A stretch of DNA of 64,000 nt from Metallosphaera hakonensis JCM 8857 = DSM 7519 (GCF_003201675.2 NZ_CP029287.2:930001-994000); one strand, 5' to 3'. Positions 19,463 through 28,962 are shown, numbered from the stretch's first letter. Made by a program: numbers and translations. The notes: a model not told the origin generated them from the sequence alone.

Positions 19463-20926
19463 TCACAAATATTTTCTCTCCAGATAAGCCGTAAGTCTCT
19501 TCGGATCGTACACTTCACCGAATGCCTTATTGAGCAACACTTTAGGAGGATATATCGCCCCATATTTGCATATCTTGTCAGTGAGGAACGACCTAATCCC
19601 AGGAAAGTCCTTTGAGGCTATCTTCATGGGCAAATCGTCAACGAAATGATACATTGTCCCCGCCAAGATGTTTCCTAGAGTATAAGTTGGAAAATATCCA
19701 AAGCTTCCTTGCGACCAATGAATGTCCTGAAGCACTCCCTCGCTGAGGGTTTTCGGTCTAATCCCGAGGTATTTATCCATGAAGTCATCCCAAATGGATG
19801 GAAGATCGCTCACGGAGACCTTTCCTGAAATGAGGTTTTTCTCTATCTCATATCTTAACGCAATGTGGAAGTTATAGGTTATCTCGTCTGCATCAACCCT
19901 TATGAGACTGGGAGAGACCAGATTGAAGTACCTGTACACCGATTCCTCATCGTCCCTTATGTTCAACTTATCCTTGAGAATGGGATAGAGAATCCTCGTG
20001 AACTCCTTGCTCCTTCCGATTACGTTCTCCCAGAATCGGGATTGCGACTCGTGAATCCCGGTGGAGGCCCCAGTAGCAACGGGGGTCATTTCGTAGTTAG
20101 GATCTATACTGAGCTCATACATTGCGTGACCGGACTCGTGAATGACAGAGAATATGGTGCTCCTGAAGTCTACTCCTTCGTAGCGAGTGGTTATCCTCAC
20201 GTCCTTTGAGGATATCCTGATCGTGAAAGGATGAGCCGAAACGTCCATTCTGAAGGAGCCGGTAGGCATCCCCAGTATCTTCAGTACTTCCCTGTTAACC
20301 TCCTCCATTTTCTTGACATCGTAGCTCATTTCCTTCAGGGGATGCGGAGAAGAGAAGTATCCTTCGCTTAGTACTTTCTCTAGGATGGTCTTGAGATCAG
20401 GAAGTAATTTGGAGAAGATGGAGTCCAGGTCTTCCACTGTGATCCCCTCCTCGTACAGGTCAACCAGAGCGTTATACGGATGACCTTCGTAACCTAGTTT
20501 CTCGGCTATCTGCCTCTCGATCTCAACTATTCTCTCCAGGTATGGTCTGAAGGAGGCGAAGTCTTCTCTTTTCCTGCTCTCCCTCCATACGACCGCGCTC
20601 TGTGAGGTAAGTCTCTCCAGCTCCTCTGTGATCTCCTTGGGAACTGCTGAATAGAACTTTATTGCCCTCTTGAGTAACCTGATCGTTCCCTTGCCGAAGT
20701 CGTCAAGGTCCTCCTCCCTAATTCTCTCCAATTCCTCCTTCATTGCCATGATCTGTTCCCTAATCATGGTGGAGATGTTCGCATATACCTCTCCCCTCAG
20801 GGCTGAGTCCTCCTCGGGCATGTAAGTCTCCAAGTCCCACGCCAGAAGTGCCTGGGAGTAGTTGAGGGCCCAAACCCGCTTATACCTTTCAAGAATTTCC
20901 TGAAGCATGAAATGTTGATGTATCAT
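19463..20926 (-). CDS. Carboxypeptidase Taq (M32 family metallopeptidase)
   Basis: A 487-residue protein of the usual M32 length. The zinc motif is V-I-H-E-S-G-H-A-M-Y-E-L (H-E-x-x-H) in the middle of the chain; other M32 signatures are S-A-H-P-F-T-I-R-I-S, D-V-R-I-T-T-R-Y, G-I-H-E-S-Q-S-R-F-W-E-N and R-V-D-A-D-E-I-T-Y-N. It removes C-terminal residues from peptides in the cytoplasm. An alternative start is ATG 20908, just before L-Q-E-I-L-E-R-Y-K. It is 33 nt downstream of the UPF0210 gene and may share its transcript. Confidence 0.94.
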   Translation of the reverse strand: MIHQHFMLQEILERYKRVWALNYSQALLAWDLETYMPEEDSALRGEVYANISTMIREQIMAMKEELERIREEDLDDFGKGTIRLLKRAIKFYSAVPKEITEELERLTSQSAVVWRESRKREDFASFRPYLERIVEIERQIAEKLGYEGHPYNALVDLYEEGITVEDLDSIFSKLLPDLKTILEKVLSEGYFSSPHPLKEMSYDVKKMEEVNREVLKILGMPTGSFRMDVSAHPFTIRISSKDVRITTRYEGVDFRSTIFSVIHESGHAMYELSIDPNYEMTPVATGASTGIHESQSRFWENVIGRSKEFTRILYPILKDKLNIRDDEESVYRYFNLVSPSLIRVDADEITYNFHIALRYEIEKNLISGKVSVSDLPSIWDDFMDKYLGIRPKTLSEGVLQDIHWSQGSFGYFPTYTLGNILAGTMYHFVDDLPMKIASKDFPGIRSFLTDKICKYGAIYPPKVLLNKAFGEVYDPKRLTAYLERKYL

Positions 20927-20959
20927 TGGGTAATAAACGATCTCCCAAGATCCCGTGAG

Positions 20960-22300
20960 TTAACCCAGCTCCAGTCTTTTCACGGGTGTGGGAATGAAGC
21001 CCGTCCTCGACGTGAATTGGGAGCTATCCACTTCCTTCATCTTAGCTATTACCACTTTTCCCAGGAGTCCTCCTAGATCGATCTCCTCCCCAGGCTTTCC
21101 GTCCAGGGGAATCACTCTGACCCCCAGGATTTTATTCAGGATCAATCCCAACGACAACACGTCTAGGATCAGTGCAGTTATCTTCTCCTCTCCCTCACTC
21201 TTGGGAACTCCTACCATGTCTATTCCGCTGTTGCATACCGCCGACATGGCCAGGATATCGTTAAGTTCTAGGTGGCCCTCCTTCATCCTCAAGGCCATGA
21301 TGGAATCCTCGCTAACCGGAATAAAGGCGCTACTTAGTCCCCCCACAAGGTTAGTGGCCATGGACCCTCCTTTCTTCACAGCGTCCATTATGAGGGCCAA
21401 GGCGGCAAGCGAGCCGTGTCCACCTACCCTTGATATTCCCATAACCTCCAGGATCTCCGCAACGCTGTCCCCAACCTTAGGTGAAGGAGCCAGGGAGAGA
21501 TCCACTGAGCCCATGGGGACTCCCAATTCCTCTGAGACAACCCTTCCAACTAGTTCCCCCAACCTGGTTACCTTAAATGACGCCTTTTTTACGACCTCAT
21601 AGAGTTCCTGGAAGGAGCTGGGCTTGGCTCTCCTGACGGCCCCCGCAATTACCCCTGGACCGCTAACCGCAATATTGATTGAGGAGTTGGGCATTCCCCT
21701 CCCGTGGTGAGCTGAAGGGACGAAGGGCGAGTCCTGGGGAGAGTTGGCCATTATGGCCACCCTTGATGAGGCGTGGGGTGACATTTTCAGCAACTGAGCG
21801 GTGAAGAGTTTCACAGCGTCTACGTTCAGACCCTCCTGAGTTGAGGCAGCGTTGAGCATGCCCGAGAGCCTTGTGGTAGAATTGAGAACCTCCGACAAGC
21901 TCTCCAGCATCGCCTGAACTCCACGACTTACGCCCCTGTCAGCGTAACCTGAGAATCCGCCAATGTAATCTAAGTTCGATTTAAGGGCCATACTATCGAG
22001 ATGTTTCCCTAATTTCACAGCGTATTCCATCTCCGGGATAGGTTCGAGGAAGTATTGAACGGGCGAAACTGCGACCCTCTTAGTTACAATCCTTACCCCA
22101 AGTTTCTCCTCAACCAACTCCACGACTTCCGAAAACCTGGAGAGAGCTGGGTTCAGGGAAGAGAGCTTCTCTATGGATCTCTCTGGAACATCTGAGACAG
22201 CGAATAGGGTGTTAAGACTTAAGGTTACAGATCTTATGTCCAGGTCCTCGTGGTTAAGCATATTTATGACTTCGGCTATCTCCTCGGCAGAATAGTTCAT
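20960..22300 (-). CDS. UPF0210 (DUF711/PFL-like) protein
   Basis: A 446-residue protein of the UPF0210 family, recognisable from I-R-S-V-T-L-S-L-N near residue 22, the long glycine-rich segments [10 protein letters not shown] and [14 protein letters not shown], and [15 protein letters not shown]. It starts right after the stop of the ACT-domain gene (TAAATG). This ACT + UPF0210 pair recurs in many bacteria and methanogens, but the reaction is unknown to me. Confidence 0.9.
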   Translation of the reverse strand: MNYSAEEIAEVINMLNHEDLDIRSVTLSLNTLFAVSDVPERSIEKLSSLNPALSRFSEVVELVEEKLGVRIVTKRVAVSPVQYFLEPIPEMEYAVKLGKHLDSMALKSNLDYIGGFSGYADRGVSRGVQAMLESLSEVLNSTTRLSGMLNAASTQEGLNVDAVKLFTAQLLKMSPHASSRVAIMANSPQDSPFVPSAHHGRGMPNSSINIAVSGPGVIAGAVRRAKPSSFQELYEVVKKASFKVTRLGELVGRVVSEELGVPMGSVDLSLAPSPKVGDSVAEILEVMGISRVGGHGSLAALALIMDAVKKGGSMATNLVGGLSSAFIPVSEDSIMALRMKEGHLELNDILAMSAVCNSGIDMVGVPKSEGEEKITALILDVLSLGLILNKILGVRVIPLDGKPGEEIDLGGLLGKVVIAKMKEVDSSQFTSRTGFIPTPVKRLELG

Positions 22301-22573
22301 TTAGATCCTCTCCATGAACTTGAAGACTTCACCGTGAAATACCAGGACCTCCACTCCCAGCTCCTTTCCCCTTCTCTGTAACTCCTCCCTTAATTGCCCA
22401 ATGGACACATGCCCCGTATCTAGGTCAACTATCATTATCATGGAGAAGATTCCCCTCAATACCGTTTGGGAGATGTCGACTATATTCACGTTTTTCTCGG
22501 CGAGCTTAGATGAGATCCCTGCAACTATTCCAGGTTTATCTGCGCCTATCACTACTATAACGGCTGTCTCCAT
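22301..22573 (-). CDS. ACT-domain protein (UPF0237)
   Basis: A 90-residue single ACT domain: M-E-T-A-V-I-V-V-I-G-A-D-K-P-G-I-V-A-G-I-S-S-K-L-A. The G-x-D-x-P-G-I motif between strand 1 and helix 1 normally binds an amino-acid ligand. ATG 22573 is chosen because the domain begins there. It is the first gene of a two-gene operon with UPF0210 and probably senses a small metabolite for it. Confidence 0.9.
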   Translation of the reverse strand: METAVIVVIGADKPGIVAGISSKLAEKNVNIVDISQTVLRGIFSMIMIVDLDTGHVSIGQLREELQRRGKELGVEVLVFHGEVFKFMERI

Positions 22574-22860
22574 GGGAAGACAAAAACTAGAATGTTTTAA
22601 AAGCTGATATGAAAATGAATTCTGTCTTGTAACCGGGTTTAGGATCCAGAGCAATATCGATCTGATAATTGTGGCAAACCCTGGAGTAGTTAAAGACCTA
22701 GATAGAGCAATAAGATCATTTGAGAAGTCAATAAATCATTTCAGTAGACCTATAATTGCGAGATACCGTCCAAACTTAGTAGTAAAGTCATGTAACTCAT
22801 GTAGTGATTTAACGATCATGTTTACGGTGGTGTTTCACAAGACCGTTTAATTTAACTAAT

Positions 22861-22906
22861 GGGGGTAGGGGGCGAAAGTCCCCTCCGTGACGGTAGACCC
22901 AAAATC
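22861..22906 (+). repeat. Structured IS right-end relic with GAAA tetraloop hairpin
   Basis: gggggc-gaaa-gtcccc (22868-22883) forms a six-pair stem (one G-U) closed by a GAAA tetraloop; outer gggt / accc can also pair. It ends in cggtagacccaaaatc, a 16-bp motif also found at 23004, 35282 (one extra c) and inverted at 35605-35620. It looks like the right end of a decayed IS200/IS605 or TnpB element. Confidence 0.5.
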
Positions 22907-23003
22907 GTTTTTCGAAGACTAAACTTCTACTCAATCTCATCACCATGAGAGCGTTAGATTAAATTCGTTACTATTGGCTAAGTGAACTCTACCCCGCCCT
23001 TAC

Positions 23004-23305
23004 CGGTAGACCCAAAATCATTTAACTAAATATAATAATAGTAGATTAATAATTCTGAATGATCCTATCTATGATTAAATACGAAGGAAAAGGTTGATTT
23101 TATCTAAGATTTTCATGAGTTGAATGTATTCTTTTCCTTTTTTTCATAAAATTTATAAAAAAAATGAGAATAATCTCTAGAATTATAATGCTATCTCTTA
23201 AGTAATACACATATATATGATCATGTAGTGAGGATTTTACTTTAAGTTTTTAGTGATTATGATGAGATTATATACTTTAATTATAAAAATGGTATGATAT
23301 CTGGA
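23004..23305 (+). repeat. ~300-bp repeat, copy 1 (inverted copy at 35320-35620)
   Basis: Starting at cggtagacccaaaatc, roughly the first 145 bp are identical to the reverse complement of 35620 downward; the remainder is diverged but alignable up to about 23300. There is no ORF. The conserved half contains ggaaaagg and cttttccttttttt, which could pair and end in a T tract. Copy 1 stops just before the IS630-type element. Confidence 0.8.
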
Positions 23306-23310
23306 CGCTA

Positions 23311-24056
23311 GTATTTCCGAAAAGTTTAAAACGTTCTGTAATGATTTAGAAGAATGGAAAATTTAGTAGAGGCTTACGAGAGGGAGAAGGACGTCAAGGT
23401 GAGGGAGAGGATACTAGCAGTCAAGATGCACGTAGTGGACGGGATGAGGGAGGTGGAGGTCGCGAAGGTCCTCAACAAGGGTTACTCCACGGTGAGGACG
23501 TGGGTGAGGAAGTTCAGGAAGGGAGGGGTAGAGGCCCTCAGGGATAGGCCCAGGTCCGGGAGGCCCAGAAAGGCCGGGAAGGAGGATGTGAAGAGGGTCC
23601 TAGAGGACGGGCCCAGGAACTACGGGATCGAGCAGGACTTCTGGACGGTCAAGGCGCTCAAGGTTGTACTCCTGAAGAGGGGAGTGGAGTACAGGAAGTC
23701 CAGGTTGTACGAGCTGGTCCACGAGCTCGGGTACGAGCTGGTGACGCCCAGGCCCACCAACATGAAGGCTGAAAGGGAGAAGTGGGACGATTTTAAAAAA
23801 AGTGAAGGAGTTGGCAGACGAAGCGGTGTACTTCTTCGACGAGTGCAGGGCCGTGATCAGCACCCTGGTGAAAAGAGTCCTGGCGAGACGAGGGAGTAAA
23901 CCAGTCCTCAGGGTCAACACGGGCTTCTCCTCGACCTACGTCCTCCTCGCTGTTAATGCGTGGACAGGGGAGGTCGTGTTCACAGTTGCTGACAGGCCCA
24001 ACTCCGAGTCCGTGAAGTACTTCCTGCGCTACTTCAAGAGGAGGGTTGGGAAAGGT
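23311..24056 (+). mobile_element. IS630-type element, truncated on the right
   Basis: The left end gtatttccgaaaagtttaaa follows a TA dinucleotide (23309-23310), the target expected for IS630/Tc1. About 100 bp from this end match the right half of the MITE at 26639-26860. No matching right end is present; the sequence runs into the IS256-type element near 24057. Confidence 0.8.
23354..24056 (+). pseudogene. IS630-family transposase, frameshifted and truncated
   Basis: Frame 1 encodes an N-terminal helix-turn-helix region (R-I-L-A-V-K-M-H ... S-T-V-R-T-W-V-R-K-F-R-K-G-G) up to about residue 150. At the A7 run near 23795 the reading moves to the next frame (+1), which gives K-E-L-A-D-E-A-V-Y-F-F-D-E-C with the first catalytic Asp of the DDE domain, and continues to V-G-K-G. 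The second Asp and the Glu are missing because the gene is cut off near 24056. Slippage on the A run could restore the frame, but the truncation makes it inactive. Confidence 0.8.
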
Positions 24057-25377
24057 GGGGCTACCAGTTATAGTTGTGGTAGCCAAAGGTGAAAAATAAT
24101 GTCGAAAAGTAAAAATAACCCCGGAAGGGGTAATATAAGGGAGGGTAATACCATGAAGGCAAGGGAGGAAGTGAGGGAGACCATAAGGAAGGCAGTCAAC
24201 GAAAGAGTCAGCCTAAGGGAGATCGAGGAGATGATATTGCAGGAAACCATGATGGAGGAGAGGGAAGCGTATCTTGAAGTTGAGGACGACGAGAAGAACG
24301 GGACGTACTTCAGGTATCTGGGCACTGGAAACGGGGTGTTGAGGCTCAGGGTACCGAGGACCAGGAAGGGTGGATTCAGGCCGAAGATCCTCCCCGAGAA
24401 GTACGAGAGGATGGACCAGGGCTACGAGGAGTTCCTCCAGGGACTTGTCCTTTCTGGGATGACTCCAGGTCAGGTTAAGGCTGTTCTCGCAAAGGGTATA
24501 CCGTACAGTGAAGTGGTGATGGACCGCGTCGCGGAGAGGATATCCAACAAGCTCAGGGAGTTCAAGAGCCGCGAACTACCTCACGACCTCCTTGCGCTCT
24601 ACGTGGACGTGAAGTTCGTTAAGGTCAGGATCAACGAGGCCATTGTGGAGAGAGCGGTTTACATCATAGGAGTTGACCTTGATGGCAACAAGTCCGTGCT
24701 GGACTACGAGGTCAGGGATAGGGAGGACCTGGACGGTTGGAAGTCCTTCTTGGGAGGTCTAGTGAGCAGGGGAGTCAGCAGAGTAGACGTAATCGTAAGC
24801 GACGACTTCTCGGGTCTGGATCGCGTCGTGTCCACTCTCTTTCCCTCCTCCCAACATCAGCTCTGCATAACCCACTTGATCAGGAACCTCATGAGGGTTC
24901 TTCCTGACAAGGAGAAGGACGAGCTGATGGCTAGGGTTAGGGACCTCAAGTCCTCGAGGAACGTTGAGGAGGGAAAGAAGGCAATCTCGTCCCTCAGTCA
25001 ACTCGTTGAACCCTTCTCTCCAGCTCGCGCCAAGAGGCTTCTAGACGCTGCTGATAGGTACTGCGCCTTCCTCAACTTCCCCAGGGAAGTCAGGCACTAC
25101 CTATACACCAACAACACGTCAGAGAGCTTCAACTCGACCTTAGCCAGGTTCGAGGAGGAGCTGAAGTTACTTCCCCTCCCTTCGCTCCCTGCAGGTCTAC
25201 CTCTACGTCTCCATCGAGGAGAGCAACTCACGTTGGAAGTCGAGGCCCATGTCGGTGATAAGGCATCACTCCTATCACCTGAAACAGCTCCACGCCTCCA
25301 GGTTCCAGGTGAGCTTTGATGAAGACTTTTAAGCTAGTGCTTATATATTTTCTTACACATCTATACCCGGTAGCCCC
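24057..25377 (+). mobile_element. IS256-type insertion sequence, about 1.3 kb
   Basis: Terminal repeats: left ggggctaccagttatagttg; right, as reverse complement, ggggctaccgggtatagatg. They match at 19 of 22 positions. I see no matching target duplication. The left end falls in IS630 transposase sequence and the right end falls in a TnpB-tail relic, so later rearrangement is likely. A related truncated copy is at 61370-62305. Confidence 0.75.
24099..25332 (+). pseudogene. IS256/mutator-family transposase with a late frameshift
   Basis: The first ~355 residues are a good mutator-type transposase: L-A-L-Y-V-D-V-K-F-V (first catalytic Asp), V-I-V-S-D-D-F-S-G-L (second Asp), C-I-T-H-L-I-R-N-L-M and N-N-T-S-E-S-F-N-S-T-L (C-terminal Glu/Asn block). 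Around 25170-25180 (a ttcccctccc run) the frame breaks. The correct ending is in another frame (L-Q-V-Y-L-Y-V-S-I-E-E ... V-S-F-D-E-D-F) with a stop at 25330-25332, while the open frame ends at 25319 with an unrelated tail. One base appears to be inserted, so the transposase is probably inactive. Confidence 0.85.
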
Positions 25378-25590
25378 TCACGGTAGGGATTTCCTGCTTC
25401 TCAGCACCACCTTACCAAGGATAGAGGGCGGAGTTCTACATCTGAGGGTCACACCGACCCCGAAGTGAAAAGGATGGTGCCCTGAGGACTGCTGATCGGA
25501 GCAGAGGCGTACTACACGAACCCTCGCTTTAACCAAGGCGTCTCGGTGACTCATACTCCGTCAGTGAGTGTCATTGATATAGATGTTGAT
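25378..25590 (-). pseudogene. TnpB 3'-end relic, copy A
   Basis: About 210 bp related to 35630-35860. Read on the minus strand it gives decayed versions of S-V-T-E-T-P-W-L-K-R-G, V-L-F-T-S-G and P-S-D-V-E-L-R-P-L, with in-frame stops. The Pro/Val/Glu-rich tail resembles the C-terminal extension of archaeal IS605-type TnpB proteins. The IS256-type element truncates its right end. Confidence 0.5.
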
Positions 25591-25711
25591 TTTTTCCATG
25601 TTTATTTTTTACTACAAAGGGACTATCCATCCCCACGGATGAGGTCTTCCAGCCCCCTTTGACCCCTCCCCCCGTAAAGATAAAGATAGGTTATCGGTGC
25701 AGTTCCTTGTT

Positions 25712-26290
25712 TCAATAGTGTACGTATTTCATGACCCAATCGTGGATAATTCTATCGATCTCGCCATATAGATGTTTAGGTGGAGAGTGCCTCATCTTTA
25801 GTCTTATCAGAATGCAGTTGTTTCCTTTTTTATTTACTTCATCGCATAGCCTTTCGGAATGGATGATGGGTACAACATCGTCATCCTCCCCATGAATTAG
25901 AAGAACGTTTCTCAGGGATGAAGCGTAGGTCACTGGTGAGGTCTCAATGAGCTTAGACTGAGGGAAGGACGAGAGATATTTGAAAAGCTTTCCCTGTTCG
26001 CTATCCTGTGGAAATTTCGATAGATGGTTTAGCTGGAGAATACGATCCGTCGGTGCCGAAACCGCAATCACCGGTAAGCCCCTCTTTGCTCCTGCAAGCA
26101 ATGCTACGGTACCTCCCCTAGAGTGTCCAGCCACTAACTGAAAGTCCTTATCCAGAACCATCTCCAATCCCTTCTCGACATCGTATTCAAATTCAGGAAC
26201 CTCGACAGTTCCAAATCTCATGAGAGGTTTCCATAGCCATTCCACCTTAGATGGGGATGATCCTTTGCCGTGTAGAACCAACGAATACAT
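25712..26290 (-). CDS. Small alpha/beta hydrolase
   Basis: A 192-residue alpha/beta hydrolase. L-H-G-K-G is near the N-terminus, and the nucleophile elbow V-A-G-H-S-R-G-G-T-V supplies Ser near residue 60. H-G-E-D-D-D-V-V-P supplies Asp, and R-H-S-P-P-K-H supplies the His. The start at ATG 26290 begins right before the first strand; the track start (26314) adds eight residues. The protein resembles dienelactone-hydrolase/esterase-like YdeN proteins; substrate unknown. It sits intact amid IS debris. Confidence 0.85.
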   Translation of the reverse strand: MYSLVLHGKGSSPSKVEWLWKPLMRFGTVEVPEFEYDVEKGLEMVLDKDFQLVAGHSRGGTVALLAGAKRGLPVIAVSAPTDRILQLNHLSKFPQDSEQGKLFKYLSSFPQSKLIETSPVTYASSLRNVLLIHGEDDDVVPIIHSERLCDEVNKKGNNCILIRLKMRHSPPKHLYGEIDRIIHDWVMKYVHY

Positions 26291-26314
26291 GATTAAGTTG
26301 TCCACTGGTGACAT

Positions 26315-26638
26315 GAAAAGATTTCCGTGACCTAGTGACCTACATTGGGTAAATCCTTAAACTACTCTGTTCGGGTTATTCATACAGTTTACTGTATTTT
26401 TAATCTTAATTAAGATATTTAAATGAATAATTTTTGGTCTATGATAATGTACTGGGGGTAGAACTTCGCGGGATGGCTCAAGGCTGGATTGATCATGATC
26501 TCGCAGTTTCCCATTTTGAACCATTAGCTGAGGCGCAAACGTAACGTATTTGTTCTCAGTCTAACCAAGTAGTCTCGGCAAAATCTATCACGTTCAAGAC
26601 CATCATGAGAGTATAAGTAGATTGCGTGGCATGAGATA
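26315..26638. other. Non-coding gap
   Basis: A+T-rich sequence upstream of the hydrolase gene; no gene or further repeat was recognised before the MITE at 26639. Confidence 0.4.
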
Positions 26639-26860
26639 GTATTTCCGGAAAGTTATGAACACTCAATTTTATCTAGCCCCAAGTATTTTGGGACTATCAA
26701 TTATAGTTGCGTATTTTACCTGAAATCGACGTTTCTTACACATCTATACTCGGAAGCCTCATTCTCCCTCACCTTAACGTCCTTTTCCATCTCGCAAGCC
26801 CCTACTAAATTTTCCATTCTTCTAGATCATTACAGAATGTTTTAAACTTTTCGGAAGTAC
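26639..26860 (-). mobile_element. IS630-derived MITE, 222 bp, with nested mini-element
   Basis: The ends are gtatttccggaaagttatga and, reverse-complemented from the right, gtacttccgaaaagtttaaa, flanked by TA on both sides. On the minus strand the right half matches the first ~100 bp of the IS630-type element at 23311, including the transposase start region. The centre (26691-26760) is a separate 70-bp unit with IS256-like ends. Confidence 0.8.
26691..26760 (+). mobile_element. 70-bp mini-element with IS256-type ends, nested in the MITE
   Basis: The left end ggactatcaattatagttgc and right end cacatctatactcggaagcc match the termini of the IS256-type element (24057-25377). The interior is only about 25 bp and does not match the transposase. 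A sister copy is at 28270-28338. Confidence 0.6.
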
Positions 26861-26957
26861 TAGGGAGTTGTTTGTTTCCGTCTTCATTGACTTAATCCTC
26901 CTACCCGCAAGTCCCATTCACGCAAACCTAAAATAATTCCGAGACTAGAGAATATCA

Positions 26958-28079
26958 ATGGAATTGTCAGTTTATAACATGGTCATCGATGGAGAGTTAG
27001 AGATTAAGAATGTTCAAAAATTTTTGAATAAATTAATGATAGCCGTTAACACACTTTCTCAAGTTCATGATGCTGAACCATTCAAATCTCTTTATGAGAA
27101 ATATCACGGTGAGTTGAAAGGGATTGATGAATTAAGAGATAAAGACCCCGCGTTATATGCTTCTTATCTGTTCCATAGAATGTTTGATGATTACCTTAAT
27201 AACGGAAAATTAAAGGGTTTACTTGACGAAATCAGCAAGATTAAGCTTGATAAGAAAAGAATGATATCACTCATGGGAGTTAAGGACAAGGTAGAAGCCG
27301 AGAATGTGGTGGAATCATTGTCATACACCGTTTGGACTTTTGAGACCTCAAATCCTCTCGATCTATTGAAAAAGCTTGATTCAAGTATCGATAGAGATAT
27401 TGAGATAGGATACATGGGGTTGAAAGTGTATCTAGTCGTGAAACCCTCTCCTGACGAGTTAGGATCATATGAGTCTTACATTTTTTTCACTAAGAATAAC
27501 CCGAGGATAGGAGTAGAAGTTGGTGAGATCTCCATAGACCCCTATGAAGTGACAATCGTCCTGTTTGATGAGGGTATGAAATCACTTATGTTGTCCATCA
27601 TAGAAAAAATTTTTGGTAAATCGACCTTAAAATTAAAGAAGAAGTCAAAGGTTAACAATCCCTCAGAGTTCATAAGTACAGGATTCCTAATAAAGATGTT
27701 GAGGTATACCCATTGGGCTTTGAATAACTCAAAGCTGTCTTTAAGTGAAGCAGTGAACTATTTACCCCTTATTCTTGGAGTTATTAATAGGCCGAAGCGA
27801 ACCATCAAGGAGTTAACAAAAATGCATGACGAATTTGTGGAGTATGGACTTAATTTAGATCTAGTTAAAAACGAACTTCAAAATCTAGGTTGGTATAATA
27901 TAGAATTACCAAATAACTCGATAAGGGTCATTGAAATGGGTGATAAAAGATTTAAGAAATTCCTTACCATGTCCGAGAGATTTGGAGAACCCGATACTTT
28001 ACTCTTATTTCTGATGGTTTCCGCAATGTTTGTTTACGAGATCAATGGTCTTGATTACAAACAATTATTTCAATTTTAA
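26958..28079 (+). CDS. Hypothetical protein, 373 aa, in the IS-rich zone
   Basis: I do not recognise this gene. The protein is helix-rich and Lys/Ile/Asn-rich, encoded by clearly A+T-richer sequence than neighbouring metabolic genes. The N-terminal ~130 residues are helical, a beta-rich middle (residues ~150-210) follows, and the C-terminus is helical with M-L-R-Y-T-H-W-A-L-N. It stands alone between two IS-derived elements, which suggests horizontal acquisition. Confidence 0.7.
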   Translation: MELSVYNMVIDGELEIKNVQKFLNKLMIAVNTLSQVHDAEPFKSLYEKYHGELKGIDELRDKDPALYASYLFHRMFDDYLNNGKLKGLLDEISKIKLDKKRMISLMGVKDKVEAENVVESLSYTVWTFETSNPLDLLKKLDSSIDRDIEIGYMGLKVYLVVKPSPDELGSYESYIFFTKNNPRIGVEVGEISIDPYEVTIVLFDEGMKSLMLSIIEKIFGKSTLKLKKKSKVNNPSEFISTGFLIKMLRYTHWALNNSKLSLSEAVNYLPLILGVINRPKRTIKELTKMHDEFVEYGLNLDLVKNELQNLGWYNIELPNNSIRVIEMGDKRFKKFLTMSERFGEPDTLLLFLMVSAMFVYEINGLDYKQLFQF

Positions 28080-28240
28080 AAATTTAAAATGCTTAATTTT
28101 ACAGTCTAAAATGGAAATCTTTATCTCTGTCAATTGAAATACTTTGTTTAACTTAACGTCAATGTTCATCTGAGTCAAGGAACGAGAAGATTCCGTTCGT
28201 TTGGGAGAGTCCCTCAAAAGCCCAAGAAAACGTGAACGTT

Positions 28241-28338
28241 AGTATTTCCAGTAAATATTTATCCTAAGAGGACTACCGGCTATAGTTGTGTATTTCACCT
28301 AAAAATTACCTTTCTTACACATCTATACAGGTAAGCCT
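28241..28338. mobile_element. Decayed IS630-end plus 69-bp IS256-type mini-element
   Basis: TA-gtatttcc at 28239-28249 resembles the IS630 end. It is followed by a mini-element from ggactaccggctatagttgt (28270) to ctatacaggtaagcc (28338). The order mirrors the nested unit at 26639-26760, so this may be a second, more degraded composite. Confidence 0.55.
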
Positions 28339-28713
28339 CATCCTAAGCACCTCTGGTCGCTACCTAAGAACTTATCAGAAACACTAGTGTATGTCCCTGA
28401 TCTTGGTCGTAGCAGTGACAAGAGTCATTAAGTTACCTAGATTGAGACGTGGATTCGTTTGGTGAGCCTGTGCTCTTAATAATGTCGCAGGACCCCGGAA
28501 TTTTAACCCTCAACTTCACGTTAACGAGAGGGGTAGATGAGAGATGGCAAAGACTTGGGGAGGGATGCGGTTCCCATCCGACAAGTTGGCATAGGTTTGC
28601 ATTACACATCCTGGCTATGAGCTAGGCATGACTCTTGAATGACTCTTGAACTTCAAACTTCCTTAGTAACGCATCCTACGATCTCTTTGTTGTTTCAATC
28701 TTCATAAAGTGTA
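28339..28713. other. Non-coding gap
   Basis: No gene or clear repeat recognised between the mini-element and the small gene at 28714. Confidence 0.4.
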
Positions 28714-28962
28714 TTAAGGGACTTCTCCTCGGCACCATTTGACGATCCTGTTCGTAAGGGAGTCAACTTCGTCCTTCTCTAACTTCCTTCCTATAATGTA
28801 CTCTGCCGTTCCCTCAAGCAAAGTTCTAATCTCGTCCTCAGATGTTGAGCAAACTCTCTCCCGATCCATCTCAGTGGCCCTATCAAAAGCTGACAATCCA
28901 TCCCTTATCAGTTTTGCAAGGAAATTTCTAATTAATGCCGTTCTATAGAAGTCACTTTCCAT
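28714..28962 (-). CDS. Hypothetical protein, 82 aa
   Basis: A charged, helical protein (for example D-E-I-R-T-L-L-E-G-T-A-E-Y-I-I-G-R-K-L). It is transcribed divergently from the DmsBC-like gene with only 60 bp between them, so the two may share a control region. No known family is recognised. The reverse-strand ORF is a shadow. Confidence 0.6.
   Translation of the reverse strand: MESDFYRTALIRNFLAKLIRDGLSAFDRATEMDRERVCSTSEDEIRTLLEGTAEYIIGRKLEKDEVDSLTNRIVKWCRGEVP

Noticed and set aside
23793-24086. Minus-strand ORFs over the IS630 transposase
   Set aside because: They are shadows of a G+C-rich coding strand; the plus strand shows clear transposase motifs.
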